Of a stretch of 18,769 nt of DNA, positions 1-7,851 are shown piece by piece (the first letter of the stretch is position 1; each line of letters begins with the position of its first letter). The notes beneath the pieces are model-generated. The model was not told the DNA's origin and did not search any database. It saw nothing but the letters and a program-made list of their open reading frames with translations. The translations under genes were made by a program, and so were the position numbers. The stretch lies in NCBI GenBank assembly GCA_020025135.1, contig JAHHSQ010000029.1, positions 1-18,769 on the forward strand. Direction: 5' to 3'. The DNA comes from Pectinatus sp. (GTDB lineage: Bacteria > Bacillota > Negativicutes > Selenomonadales > Selenomonadaceae).

Positions 1-33
1 AAGTATTATATCAAAACTTTTAAGCACTGTCAA
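1..33 (-). promoter_or_regulatory. Perfect sigma70 promoter (P2 of a tandem pair) firing off the left edge
   Basis: On the minus strand TTGACA (33-28) and TATAAT (10-5) are separated by exactly 17 nt, a full consensus match. A/T-rich sequence lies just upstream (about 36-60), where an UP element would sit. Transcription would start at about the window edge and run leftwards, so the gene served is outside. A second identical arrangement lies 95 bp upstream; tandem consensus promoters are typical of rRNA or tRNA operons. The stable-RNA target is inference. Confidence 0.85.
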
Positions 34-99
34 GAACTTTTTTAACTTTTTTTATCGAAGTTTTGTTTAAGTTCTTGGGTTCTTTCGAACGCAAGAACT

Positions 100-128
100 A
101 TTATACAAAACTACAGGAAGGCTGTCAA
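100..128 (-). promoter_or_regulatory. Perfect sigma70 promoter (P1 of a tandem pair) just behind recO
   Basis: On the minus strand TTGACA (128-123) and TATAAT (105-100) are 17 nt apart. The -35 box begins only 10 nt past the recO stop codon, and no terminator hairpin separates them. The predicted transcript starts near 93 and soon contains a small hairpin (GTTCTT 98-93 with AAGAAC 84-79). Both promoters share the wording TTGACAG ... GTTTTG ... TATAATA, suggesting a duplicated promoter cassette. Confidence 0.85.
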
Positions 129-138
129 CATCTTTTTT

Positions 139-1438
139 TTATTTTTTTAACAAACCTTTTAAAGCTGCTTCTTGCCGTTGCATTTTATCTATAAAACACC
201 ACGTTTTCATTTGTCTGCCTAAAATATCCTGTAAATAGGCCAACATCAGTTTCTCCAAAACACATAGTTCGCGTTGACGTACTTTTAATACTTCTTCTGG
301 TTGCCAAGAAAAAGCTTCCAATTCGTCCAATAGCAACCGTGCTTCTTTTGTAAGCACTATGCCTTGTTCTCGCCCGCAATTTAAGCAGACAGTCCCTCCC
401 TGTACAAGAGAAAACCGTACATCTTCCTTCTGAATATTAAGTAATCATTATCAAATTATCACCAGTTTATCCACAGCATTTGCTAAACTATCTGCCACTG
501 AAGATTTTTAATAATGATTTCTATGATAAATATTTGTTCATACCGAAACGCTACTTTCAGTACAGTTCTCCGATGAACTTCTCTGACTTTCGCCAAAGCA
601 CAGACTATATCTTGTCCTGCAGCTTAACCTGTTCAGGCCTGTCCTTATCCCCAAACAAACGCTTTTTGGGTACTTCCCGAAGGGAATAGTCGTTGAACCT
701 TACTCATATGCCGAGTCTTGGCTGCTGATTGCCCATTTAAAACACGTAGGATTTAACCATATGCCATCTAGTCCCTTTTTTCTACTTTCGTCACCTTTTT
801 ACCGGTAGCCTTCTAAATAAAATCGGTGTGACTAGCTTTAGGGTGTTCCAGCAATTAAAACAGTAATTCGGTAATTTGCACCGCGACACACTCATTTCTA
901 AATGTGTTGACTGAAGATAAATGTATCCGGCTATCAATTTTGCCAATACAATTCAATCAAAGATTTTTTGACATTTTAAACAGTGTTTATAGACGAATTG
1001 TTCACCAGTATATTGTAACAATTGTACAAAAGCGATAAGCGTAATAATGCGTGGATTCCGTTTCGTCAAAAAAGGAAAAATCTGCAACAATTTATCAAAA
1101 ACCGCTTCTTCTTTCTCTCCTACCGCAAATAATCCTTCTATGATTTCCACTAAAAAAGCAGCATAAGTATATGCTTGATAGACAGCTGATAAATCAACTA
1201 ATACTCCCTTATACTCACAATCCTGTAAAATGTCCAGCTTTCTACCACTACTGAGCTGGACATTTAACAGAGTAAAGGGACGATTGCTGATATTAAAGCG
1301 ATTCTTTAGCCGTCTTGCTCCATATACTATCGCTTCCACTTTACCTCTTTCCCTAGTAAAAAGCGTAACAATACGGTCTGCTTCTCCCCAGTTCTTGAGC
1401 GAAAGAACTATGGCCTCTGTACTGTATTTATTCGCCAT
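139..1438 (-). CDS. recO: DNA repair protein RecO, interrupted by a group I intron
   Basis: RecO mediates RecF-pathway recombination repair: it loads RecA on SSB-coated DNA and anneals strands. Exon 1 (1438-956) encodes 161 residues with the N-terminal OB fold and the helical domain, ending at the first zinc-finger pair, C153 and C156 (CLKC). Exon 2 starts at 426 (or 429) and ends at 139; it supplies FSLVQGG, the second pair C175/C178 (CLNC) and the C-terminal helices. Unspliced, the frame hits TGA at 955-953. Removing the intron joins the exons in phase 0 and gives 256 residues (257 with the other 3' site), a normal RecO length. The ATG start overlaps the upstream DUF502 gene by 11 nt, so the two are translationally linked. 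I see no frameshift or other damage in either exon, which argues against a pseudogene. Confidence 0.9.
427..955 (-). ncRNA. Group I self-splicing intron within recO (HEG-less, probably IA-like)
   Basis: Conserved core elements appear in order on the minus strand. P/Q is at 737-717 (AATGGGCAATCAGCAGCC), R at 698-687 (GTTCAACGACTA), S at 613-601 (AAGATATAGTCTG). P7 pairs GACTAT (691-686) with ATAGTC (608-603). P3 pairs ACGTGTTTT (747-739) with AAAAAGCGT (667-659) with one mismatch. P6 is ACTC (716-713)/GAGT (705-702). A hairpin between P7 and P3 (TCCC 685-682/GGGA 678-675) resembles the P7.1/P7.2 insert of subgroup IA. P1 pairs TTGAT|TGAA (960-952) with TTCAGTCAA (915-907), leaving U956 wobbled on G911, as at a real 5' splice site. 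P10 can pair GAAGAT (426-421) with ATCTTC (918-913). 3' hairpins are 562-555/548-541, 579-575/568-564 and 519-511/451-443. The 3' end is G427 (P10 favours it) or G430. No endonuclease gene is inside; the short antisense ORF at 480-689 has no homing-enzyme motif. Confidence 0.93.
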
Positions 1439-2045
1439 TTTCTTCGCTCTCCGTTTTTATATTATCTGGCATCACTGCGCCAGCTGTGAGGACATATTGC
1501 AAGGCTTCCTCCTTTGTAATGTTAATACAAGTGACATCCTCGCGCGGGACAAAGACATTAAACCCAGAGGTCATATTTAAGCTCCAAGGGATAAAAACGG
1601 ATACATATTCGGTATCGCCGAGATATTCTTCCATGGTTTTCGATATTGGAGTAGTAATAAACCCTAGGCACCGCACTCCTGGATGGGGATAAGGTATCAA
1701 AACTGGGTGTTCGAACATATTTCCGGAGCGAAAAATAGTATCAGAAAGGCGTTTAGCACTGCTGTATATAAATTTGACGATAGGAATTTTATCGATAAAA
1801 TTTTCTCCAACTTCCAATAGGCGTCTCGATATCCAACTAGATGACACCGCTCCTACCAAGAGAATTATCGCCGTCACAAAAACTAGCCCCATGCCTGGAA
1901 ATTCAATTGGTAGATATACACCAATCAACTTATCCATCATCGACCATACCGTGGCAATGACGAAATAAGTTATAAAAAGCGGAATTAGTATGACCATACC
2001 ATTAATAAAGCAACGCGAAAGCGCGTTCATTATCTTTTTCGGCAT
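1428..2045 (-). CDS. DUF502 family membrane protein
   Basis: This 205-residue protein matches the DUF502 family, whose biochemical role is unknown. Two membrane helices are visible at about residues 13-35 and 51-71. The soluble part carries family motifs such as IPIVKFIYSSAKRL, PYPHPGVRCLGFIT and the FVP segment near residue 165. The ATG lies 4 nt after the era stop, and its Shine-Dalgarno AGGAAG is within the era 3' end. Its own 3' end overlaps recO by 11 nt, so it sits tightly inside the era-recO unit. The family call is firm; no function can be deduced. Confidence 0.85.
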   Translation of the reverse strand: MPKKIMNALSRCFINGMVILIPLFITYFVIATVWSMMDKLIGVYLPIEFPGMGLVFVTAIILLVGAVSSSWISRRLLEVGENFIDKIPIVKFIYSSAKRLSDTIFRSGNMFEHPVLIPYPHPGVRCLGFITTPISKTMEEYLGDTEYVSVFIPWSLNMTSGFNVFVPREDVTCINITKEEALQYVLTAGAVMPDNIKTESEENGE

Positions 2046-2049
2046 GTTA

Positions 2050-2994
2050 CTATTCTTCCTTTCCCTTAAATCCTAATTCTCGCAGAACACTGTCTTGCTC
2101 ACGCCAATTCTTTTTCACCTTAACCCATAATTCTAGATATACCTTGGTCCCCAAGAGATTCTGAATATCGCGGCGTGCTTCGCTGCCAATAATTTTTAAC
2201 AAACTTCCCTTATTGCCAATGACAATTTTCTTTTGTGACTCCCTCTCTACAAATACTACACCGCGAATATAGACCAAGCCATTTTCACGCGTTTTCATCT
2301 CTTCTATTTCCACGGCAATGGAATGTGGCAATTCATCATTGGTATGGTGCAATATTTTCTCTCTAATTAATTCCGCCGCCACTAAGCGTTCCGGCTGGTC
2401 GGTAATCATATCGTCTGGATAATATTGGGGCCCAACTGGAAGTAAATTATGCATCTCCTGTAAAAGTGAAGCTAAATTTTCCTGTTTCTGTGCGGAAAGC
2501 GGAATAACTGCAACAAATTCCGCCCTCTTGCTATTTAACATTTCTGCTTCACTTTTATAAATGGCCTGATAACGTTCTATAATCGGCAAAATATCTTCTT
2601 TCTTCAGCAAATCTATTTTGTTGATAAGCAAGATAACTGGTTTATTAGCGCTTAAAGTTTGGCGCATAATATATCTATCGCCAGGCCCTGGTTTCATCGT
2701 GCCATCGACGACAAATAAAATCGCATCTACTTCGCGTAAACTTTTTTGAGCGACATCAACCATATAAGAGCCAAGTTTATCCAACGGCTTGTGTATCCCC
2801 GGCGTATCTACAAAAACAACCTGCATATCATCTTTTGTCAGGATACACAAAATCTTATTGCGCGTAGTCTGTGGTTTATCAGACATGATAACAACTTTTT
2901 CTCCAATAAGCGCATTAATCAATGTCGATTTTCCTACATTAGGTCGACCTACCACTGCCACAAAACCAGATTTATATCCTTCCTTTATCTGCAT
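2050..2994 (-). CDS. era: GTPase Era
   Basis: Era is an essential GTPase that binds the 3' end of 16S rRNA and helps assemble the 30S subunit. The 314-residue product has G1 GRPNVGKST (16-24), G3 DTPG (63-66), G4 NKID (125-128) and a G5-like SAQ, followed by a C-terminal KH RNA-binding domain with an IGNKGS loop at about 257-262. Length is normal (about 300). The ATG lies 2 nt after the ybeY stop and has a strong GGAGG sequence in the ybeY tail. Pairing with ybeY, also a 16S rRNA maturation factor, is the usual arrangement. Confidence 0.97.
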   Translation of the reverse strand: MQIKEGYKSGFVAVVGRPNVGKSTLINALIGEKVVIMSDKPQTTRNKILCILTKDDMQVVFVDTPGIHKPLDKLGSYMVDVAQKSLREVDAILFVVDGTMKPGPGDRYIMRQTLSANKPVILLINKIDLLKKEDILPIIERYQAIYKSEAEMLNSKRAEFVAVIPLSAQKQENLASLLQEMHNLLPVGPQYYPDDMITDQPERLVAAELIREKILHHTNDELPHSIAVEIEEMKTRENGLVYIRGVVFVERESQKKIVIGNKGSLLKIIGSEARRDIQNLLGTKVYLELWVKVKKNWREQDSVLRELGFKGKEE

Positions 2995-2996
2995 TC

Positions 2997-3470
2997 CTAT
3001 TCCTCCAATTCTCGTTCCAAGCCCAACGCACTCATAACTAACTCTTCCTGTTTGCGCATAACTAGTCTATCCGCCTCTTCAATATGGTCATAACCCAATA
3101 AGTGTAACATACCGTGGGTAGTTAAAAAGGCTACTTCTCTCTTAAAAGTATGTCCATACTCCTCTGCCTGTTCCCGAGCACGCTCTAAAGAAATGATAAT
3201 GTCACCTAATACATTGATACCTTCTTCTCCCTCAATGGGCGGTTCTTCTCCTTCATTTAAAGCAAAGGAAAGTACATCTGTCGCCCTATCTATTTGCCGA
3301 TATTTTTTATTTAATTTGTGAATATGTTCATCATCAGTCAAAGTTATACTCACTTCATGATGCTTTAGAGCATAAATTTCGGCAATTTTTTCTACGGTCC
3401 CCTGTACGACATCTAAAACAGCTTCATCAACTGCTAAGTCTTCTGGTAAGGTACTAATCAATATTTCCAT
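2997..3470 (-). CDS. ybeY: Endoribonuclease YbeY (rRNA maturation factor)
   Basis: YbeY is a metal-dependent single-strand RNase involved in 16S rRNA 3' end maturation and 70S quality control. The 157-residue protein carries the metal-binding signature HGMLHLLGYDH, giving His119, His123 and His129 as ligands, plus the family segment RATDVLSF (62-69). The ATG at 3470 follows GGAAAG. The phoH gene that often precedes ybeY is absent; the upstream gene is instead the fused activase, 47 nt away. Confidence 0.96.
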   Translation of the reverse strand: MEILISTLPEDLAVDEAVLDVVQGTVEKIAEIYALKHHEVSITLTDDEHIHKLNKKYRQIDRATDVLSFALNEGEEPPIEGEEGINVLGDIIISLERAREQAEEYGHTFKREVAFLTTHGMLHLLGYDHIEEADRLVMRKQEELVMSALGLERELEE

Positions 3471-3517
3471 TTTTACTTTCCGCGCTACTCAACATGAGTA
3501 ACTTCCTTTCTTAGTTT

Positions 3518-6500
3518 TCATCGAGAAATTTCATGGGATGATTGGTTAGTCATTTCTCGTTCTTTCGCTACTGATAACATCAATTTAATGCGATTTAACT
3601 GATTGACTTCACTGATACCAGCATCACAATCAATCGATACAATATTGGCTTGTGGGTTTTTATCGATAATTTCACGAATCATTCCCTTGCCCGTAATGTG
3701 ATTTGGTAAGCAACCAAAAGGTTGTAAGCAAACGATATTGTACACCTTTTCCTGTAATAATTTTACCATTTCCCCCGTCAAAAACCAGCCTTCCCCAGCC
3801 ATATTACCCAAAGAAAGATATTTTTTAGCCAAGGCAGCGATATCCTTCAAGGTTGGGGGAGCAGTAAAATGTTTGCTGTCCGCCAAGGCCTTGCGCAGAG
3901 GACGACGATAAAATTCTCCCACCTTGATGCTAATTTCCGCTTTATATCTTTTCCACAGCGAACCAGCTAACAATTGATGGTGTACTATATCATCATAAGA
4001 CATATATAGGAAGAAATCCATCAACTCTGGCATAACAACTTCCATTCCTTCTTCTAGAAGAACTCGTTCCAAATGATTGTTTGCCAAAGGATGATATTTA
4101 GCCAATACTTCTCCGACTATTCCAACGCGTGGTTTGCGGTTGCCTACCATCGGCAAGTTATCAAAAAGCTGCACAATTTGCTTTATCGTCTTAGTATAGG
4201 AAAAATAAGTATCTGTGCCCAACAAATCTGCATGACACAATTTAATACATTCTTTTAGCAATTTATCTGTACTGCCAACCTCTTTTTCGTATGGGCGAAC
4301 GCGATTATAAACTTTTTGCAACAAATCACCATAAACCATGCCCTTCATAACATCAAGATATAAACTTTCGGGCAATTTAAAGGCATCAGTATCCAGCCCC
4401 ATACAGGCAAATACGGGAACTTGCGGAAAACCAGCTTCACGCAAAGCACGGCGCATCATGCTGAGGTAATTAGTTGCTCGACAGGCACCACAAGTTTGAA
4501 AGAGCATGACCGAGGTTTTATCTGGTGAATATTTTCCGCTCTTAAAGGCATCAATTACTTGTCCAATGACGATGATGGCTGGATAACACATATCATTATG
4601 AACATATTGCAAGCCCTCATCCACATCGTGATGTTTTGGTTGCGCCAAGATATGCACATCATAATTATGATGCTGTAAGATTTTTTCAATAACCGCAAAA
4701 TGCAAAGGTGCCAACTGCGGAACGATAATCGTGTGTTTTTCCCTACATTCTTCTGTATAAACTGGGCGTGGTGGTAAAGGCAAAGGGTCAGTAGTTCCCT
4801 GCTTCATACCGTATTTCCAAGCCGCCATCAAAGAGCGTAAACGAATGCGAGCTGCCCCCAAATTATTTACTTCATCGAGCTTAATAAGGGTGTAAACGCA
4901 TTTACCACGTTCTAAAATATCTCTGGTCTGAGTAGAGGTAATGGCATCTAAGCCACAACCAAAGGAACTCAAATGAATAAGATTAAATTGTGGATTTTCT
5001 ACCACGAAATGCGCCGCATGATAGAGGCGAGCATGAAAGCTCCACTGATTAATGACAAATAATTTTTTATCTCGCACCGGTATATCCACCAAGGCATCTT
5101 CTGAAATGACAGCAATGCCGTAATTTTGAATCATTTCTGGAATACCGTGATTAATTTCTGGGTCTAAATGATAAGGTCTTCCGCATAACACGATGGCTGG
5201 CATATGATTATCCCGAATTTCAGCCACAATTTTTTGCCCATATTGAGAAATTTCTCGCTTATAATTTGCTTCCTCAGCATAAGCTTTATCCACTGCCTTA
5301 TCTATCTCACTTTTATCAAGTTGCAAAGTATCGTGCAAGGCCTCATACAAGCGCTTTTTCATGTGCTTAGGCGAATATGGTGGCAAAAAGGGTTCTAAAA
5401 GTTCAACATTTTCTTCCTGCAAAATTTTCATATTAGCCCGGATATTTTCGGCATAAGACCCTACAATCGGGCAATTAAAATTATTATCCGCTTCACCAGT
5501 GGTATCTTTCATATTATTGGGAATACACGGATAAAAAATACGCTTAATCCCTTTTCTCAATAAATTCATAATATGGCCATGCACCAATTTGGCGGGATAA
5601 CACAGAGAATCAGATGGTATCGTCGCCATGCCATCATAATACATTTTTGCTGAAGATTGGTCAGATAAAACGACACTAAAGCCTAACTCAGTGAAAAAGG
5701 TAAACCAAAATGGATAATCTTCATACATATTGAGAACGCGCGGTATCCCAATTTTGCCTCTCGGAGCATCAACAAGCGGTTTATAGTAATCAAATAAGCG
5801 CGCATATTGATATGCATACAAGTTAGGAGCTTTTTCTTCCACTTTTATTTCTTTACCCGCACCACGTTCACAGCGATTGCCGATAAAATAGCGATTGCCA
5901 TCTGGAAAAGTTTGCATGGTCACAAGGCATTTATTACCGCAACCGTGACAGTGATAAGAACGTGATTTAATTTGAAAATTATCCAAAAGTTCTGGAGAAA
6001 GTAAGCCACTTTTTTCTCTCTTTTCCTGAGTAGCTAAAAGGGCCACTCCATAGGCTCCCATAAGACCAGCAATTTCTGGACGAATGACTTCTTTTCCTGT
6101 CAAGAGTTCCATAGCCCGCAGTACGGCATCATTGTAAAATGTTCCGCCCTGTACAACGATATGTTCACCTAACTTCTGCATATCCTTAATTTGCATGACT
6201 TTAAACAAGGCATTTTTGATTACAGAAATGGCAATGCCGGCAGAAATATCAGAAACACCGACACCATCTTTTTGGGCTTGCTTGACGCGAGAATTCATAA
6301 AAACAGTACAACGTGTTCCCAAATCTACTGGTTTAGAAGCTAATAAACCCTTTTGAGCAAACTCCCTGACCGGAAGCGATAAACCTTGAGAAAAATTTTG
6401 AATAAAAGAACCACATCCAGCTGAACAAGCCTCATTGAGAATAATTTGCGAAATTTGCCCATCTTGGACAAAGAAACACTTCATATCCTGTCCGCCAATA

Positions 6501-7747
6501 TCCAATACGCAACTAACATCTGGACAAAAATCCTCTGCTGCCTTAAGATGCGCGAATGTTTCAACTTCCCCAAAATCAGCATGAAGGGCCTGTTTGACGA
6601 TAAATTCCCCATAACCTGTTGTCCCTACGCAATGCAAATAAGCCTCTTTAGGCATTTGAGCGTACAATTCCTTGATAGCCTGAATGGCCGTTTGCAAGGG
6701 CTCACCTTTATTACTGCCATAATAAGTGTAAAGGATTTCTTTATTTGAACCAATAGCTACCAATTTTGTCGTCGTCGAACCAGCATCAATGCCTACGTCA
6801 ATGCCACCTCGGTAATTAGCTAAATCACCCCATTGCACTTTTGCTTGCGCGTGTCTTTTCTGAAAAGCACGATATGCTTCCTCATCAGCAAAAAGAACAA
6901 ATGGCAATTTGTTGATAGCATTTTTATCTGTTTCTGCAGTCTCTATTCTATTTATAAAATCGGCATAGGTAAGCGCTGTCGCCTCTGGACAAATAGCGGC
7001 TCCCATGGCCACAAAGTAACAAGCTTCTGGTGTATTTTCTACATTTTCCGGAGCCAACTGAAGCGTTTCAATAAATCTTTCCTTTAAGACCGGCAAAAAA
7101 TAAAGCGGTCCCCCTAAAAACGCAATATTGCCTTTAATGGGACGCCCCTGTGCCAAATTGCTAATTGTTTGGTTGACCACTGCCTGTAAAATAGAAAGGG
7201 CAATATTTTCCTTAGAAACACCGTCATTGATTAATGCCTGCACATCGGTTTTAGCAAAAACGCCACAGCGCGAAGCAATGGTATACATTTGCGTCCCTGA
7301 AGCGGCTAAATCGTTTAACCCCTTGGCGTCAGTGTGTAGTAAAGCCGCCATATGGTCGATAAAAGAACCCGTGCCACCAGCACAAACACCATTCATCCTC
7401 TGCTCTGGCGCCGTTCCCAAATAAGTTAGTTTGGCATCTTCGCCACCTAGTTCTATTATTACATCCGTATGCGGATTCCAAGCTTTAATTGCCTTCGTAC
7501 AAGCAATTACTTCCTGCACAAAAGCTATCTCCATAGCATCTGCCAACCCCATACCGGCAGAACCAGTCAAAGTACAGAGAAATTTTCTATTCTGAAGATA
7601 TGGTTGCAATAACTTTGCTGCTTTAAGCATGGCTTCTCGTATCTCAGAAAAATGCCGTTGATAGTGTTTGACCTGAATGACATTATTTTCATCCAGCAAA
7701 ACAAACTTTATCGTAGTTGAACCTATATCTACGCCTAGCTTCCACAT
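3518..7747 (-). CDS. Giant fused 2-hydroxyacyl-CoA dehydratase activase/dehydratase-like protein
   Basis: This 1409-residue protein belongs to the BcrAD/BadFG (HgdC-type) activase family. Residues about 3-255 form a first ASKHA ATPase domain (GVDIGSTT, CAGGTGSF, SRCGVF); C122 and C161 match the cysteines that bind the bridging [4Fe-4S] cluster in HgdC-type activases. Residues about 316-575 repeat the fold (GIDAGSTTTK, EACSAGCGSF, GTRCTVF). A cysteine cluster follows (C600, C603, C607, C626), then a DUF2229 region (about 665-890) and a C-terminal part resembling dehydratase subunits (SSFGCGLDA, FQTCGACRA). HgdC-type activases spend ATP to drive a low-potential electron into a radical dehydratase; the substrate of these long fusions is not established. 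The start is ATG at 7747 behind GAGGTG, not the TTG 15 nt upstream. It heads the unit ending in ybeY-era-recO. Confidence 0.88.
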   Translation of the reverse strand: MWKLGVDIGSTTIKFVLLDENNVIQVKHYQRHFSEIREAMLKAAKLLQPYLQNRKFLCTLTGSAGMGLADAMEIAFVQEVIACTKAIKAWNPHTDVIIELGGEDAKLTYLGTAPEQRMNGVCAGGTGSFIDHMAALLHTDAKGLNDLAASGTQMYTIASRCGVFAKTDVQALINDGVSKENIALSILQAVVNQTISNLAQGRPIKGNIAFLGGPLYFLPVLKERFIETLQLAPENVENTPEACYFVAMGAAICPEATALTYADFINRIETAETDKNAINKLPFVLFADEEAYRAFQKRHAQAKVQWGDLANYRGGIDVGIDAGSTTTKLVAIGSNKEILYTYYGSNKGEPLQTAIQAIKELYAQMPKEAYLHCVGTTGYGEFIVKQALHADFGEVETFAHLKAAEDFCPDVSCVLDIGGQDMKCFFVQDGQISQIILNEACSAGCGSFIQNFSQGLSLPVREFAQKGLLASKPVDLGTRCTVFMNSRVKQAQKDGVGVSDISAGIAISVIKNALFKVMQIKDMQKLGEHIVVQGGTFYNDAVLRAMELLTGKEVIRPEIAGLMGAYGVALLATQEKREKSGLLSPELLDNFQIKSRSYHCHGCGNKCLVTMQTFPDGNRYFIGNRCERGAGKEIKVEEKAPNLYAYQYARLFDYYKPLVDAPRGKIGIPRVLNMYEDYPFWFTFFTELGFSVVLSDQSSAKMYYDGMATIPSDSLCYPAKLVHGHIMNLLRKGIKRIFYPCIPNNMKDTTGEADNNFNCPIVGSYAENIRANMKILQEENVELLEPFLPPYSPKHMKKRLYEALHDTLQLDKSEIDKAVDKAYAEEANYKREISQYGQKIVAEIRDNHMPAIVLCGRPYHLDPEINHGIPEMIQNYGIAVISEDALVDIPVRDKKLFVINQWSFHARLYHAAHFVVENPQFNLIHLSSFGCGLDAITSTQTRDILERGKCVYTLIKLDEVNNLGAARIRLRSLMAAWKYGMKQGTTDPLPLPPRPVYTEECREKHTIIVPQLAPLHFAVIEKILQHHNYDVHILAQPKHHDVDEGLQYVHNDMCYPAIIVIGQVIDAFKSGKYSPDKTSVMLFQTCGACRATNYLSMMRRALREAGFPQVPVFACMGLDTDAFKLPESLYLDVMKGMVYGDLLQKVYNRVRPYEKEVGSTDKLLKECIKLCHADLLGTDTYFSYTKTIKQIVQLFDNLPMVGNRKPRVGIVGEVLAKYHPLANNHLERVLLEEGMEVVMPELMDFFLYMSYDDIVHHQLLAGSLWKRYKAEISIKVGEFYRRPLRKALADSKHFTAPPTLKDIAALAKKYLSLGNMAGEGWFLTGEMVKLLQEKVYNIVCLQPFGCLPNHITGKGMIREIIDKNPQANIVSIDCDAGISEVNQLNRIKLMLSVAKEREMTNQSSHEISR

Positions 7748-7808
7748 TTCTTTACACCTCAATAAATATTTTCTTTCTCGCTAGCTACACTTATTTTGCC
7801 ACATTTTA

Positions 7809-7817
7809 TGCTATAAT
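7809..7817 (+). promoter_or_regulatory. Extended -10 promoter for minD
   Basis: TG-N-TATAAT (TG 7809-7810, TATAAT 7812-7817) lies 34 nt before the minD start. No good -35 box stands at the right distance, which is common for extended -10 promoters. It sits in the divergent gap between minD and the fused activase gene. Confidence 0.6.
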
Positions 7818-7851
7818 AAAAGCAATATATCATACTCTTAGGAGAATTACC

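Noticed and set aside
467..475. Consensus DnaA box TTATCCACA, hinting at a replication origin
   Set aside because: It is a single 9-mer inside the intron's 3' domain, with no cluster of boxes and no dnaA or dnaN nearby.
480..689. 69-residue plus-strand ORF inside the intron as a homing endonuclease
   Set aside because: It is antisense to the ribozyme core, lacks LAGLIDADG, GIY-YIG or HNH motifs, and is too short.
139..1438. recO as a pseudogene broken by a stop or by an insertion sequence
   Set aside because: The insert has group I core elements and splice-site pairings, no transposase or terminal repeats, and both exons are intact and in phase.
1230..1580. 116-residue plus-strand ORF
   Set aside because: It is antisense to recO exon 1 and the DUF502 gene, both of which have clear family motifs.
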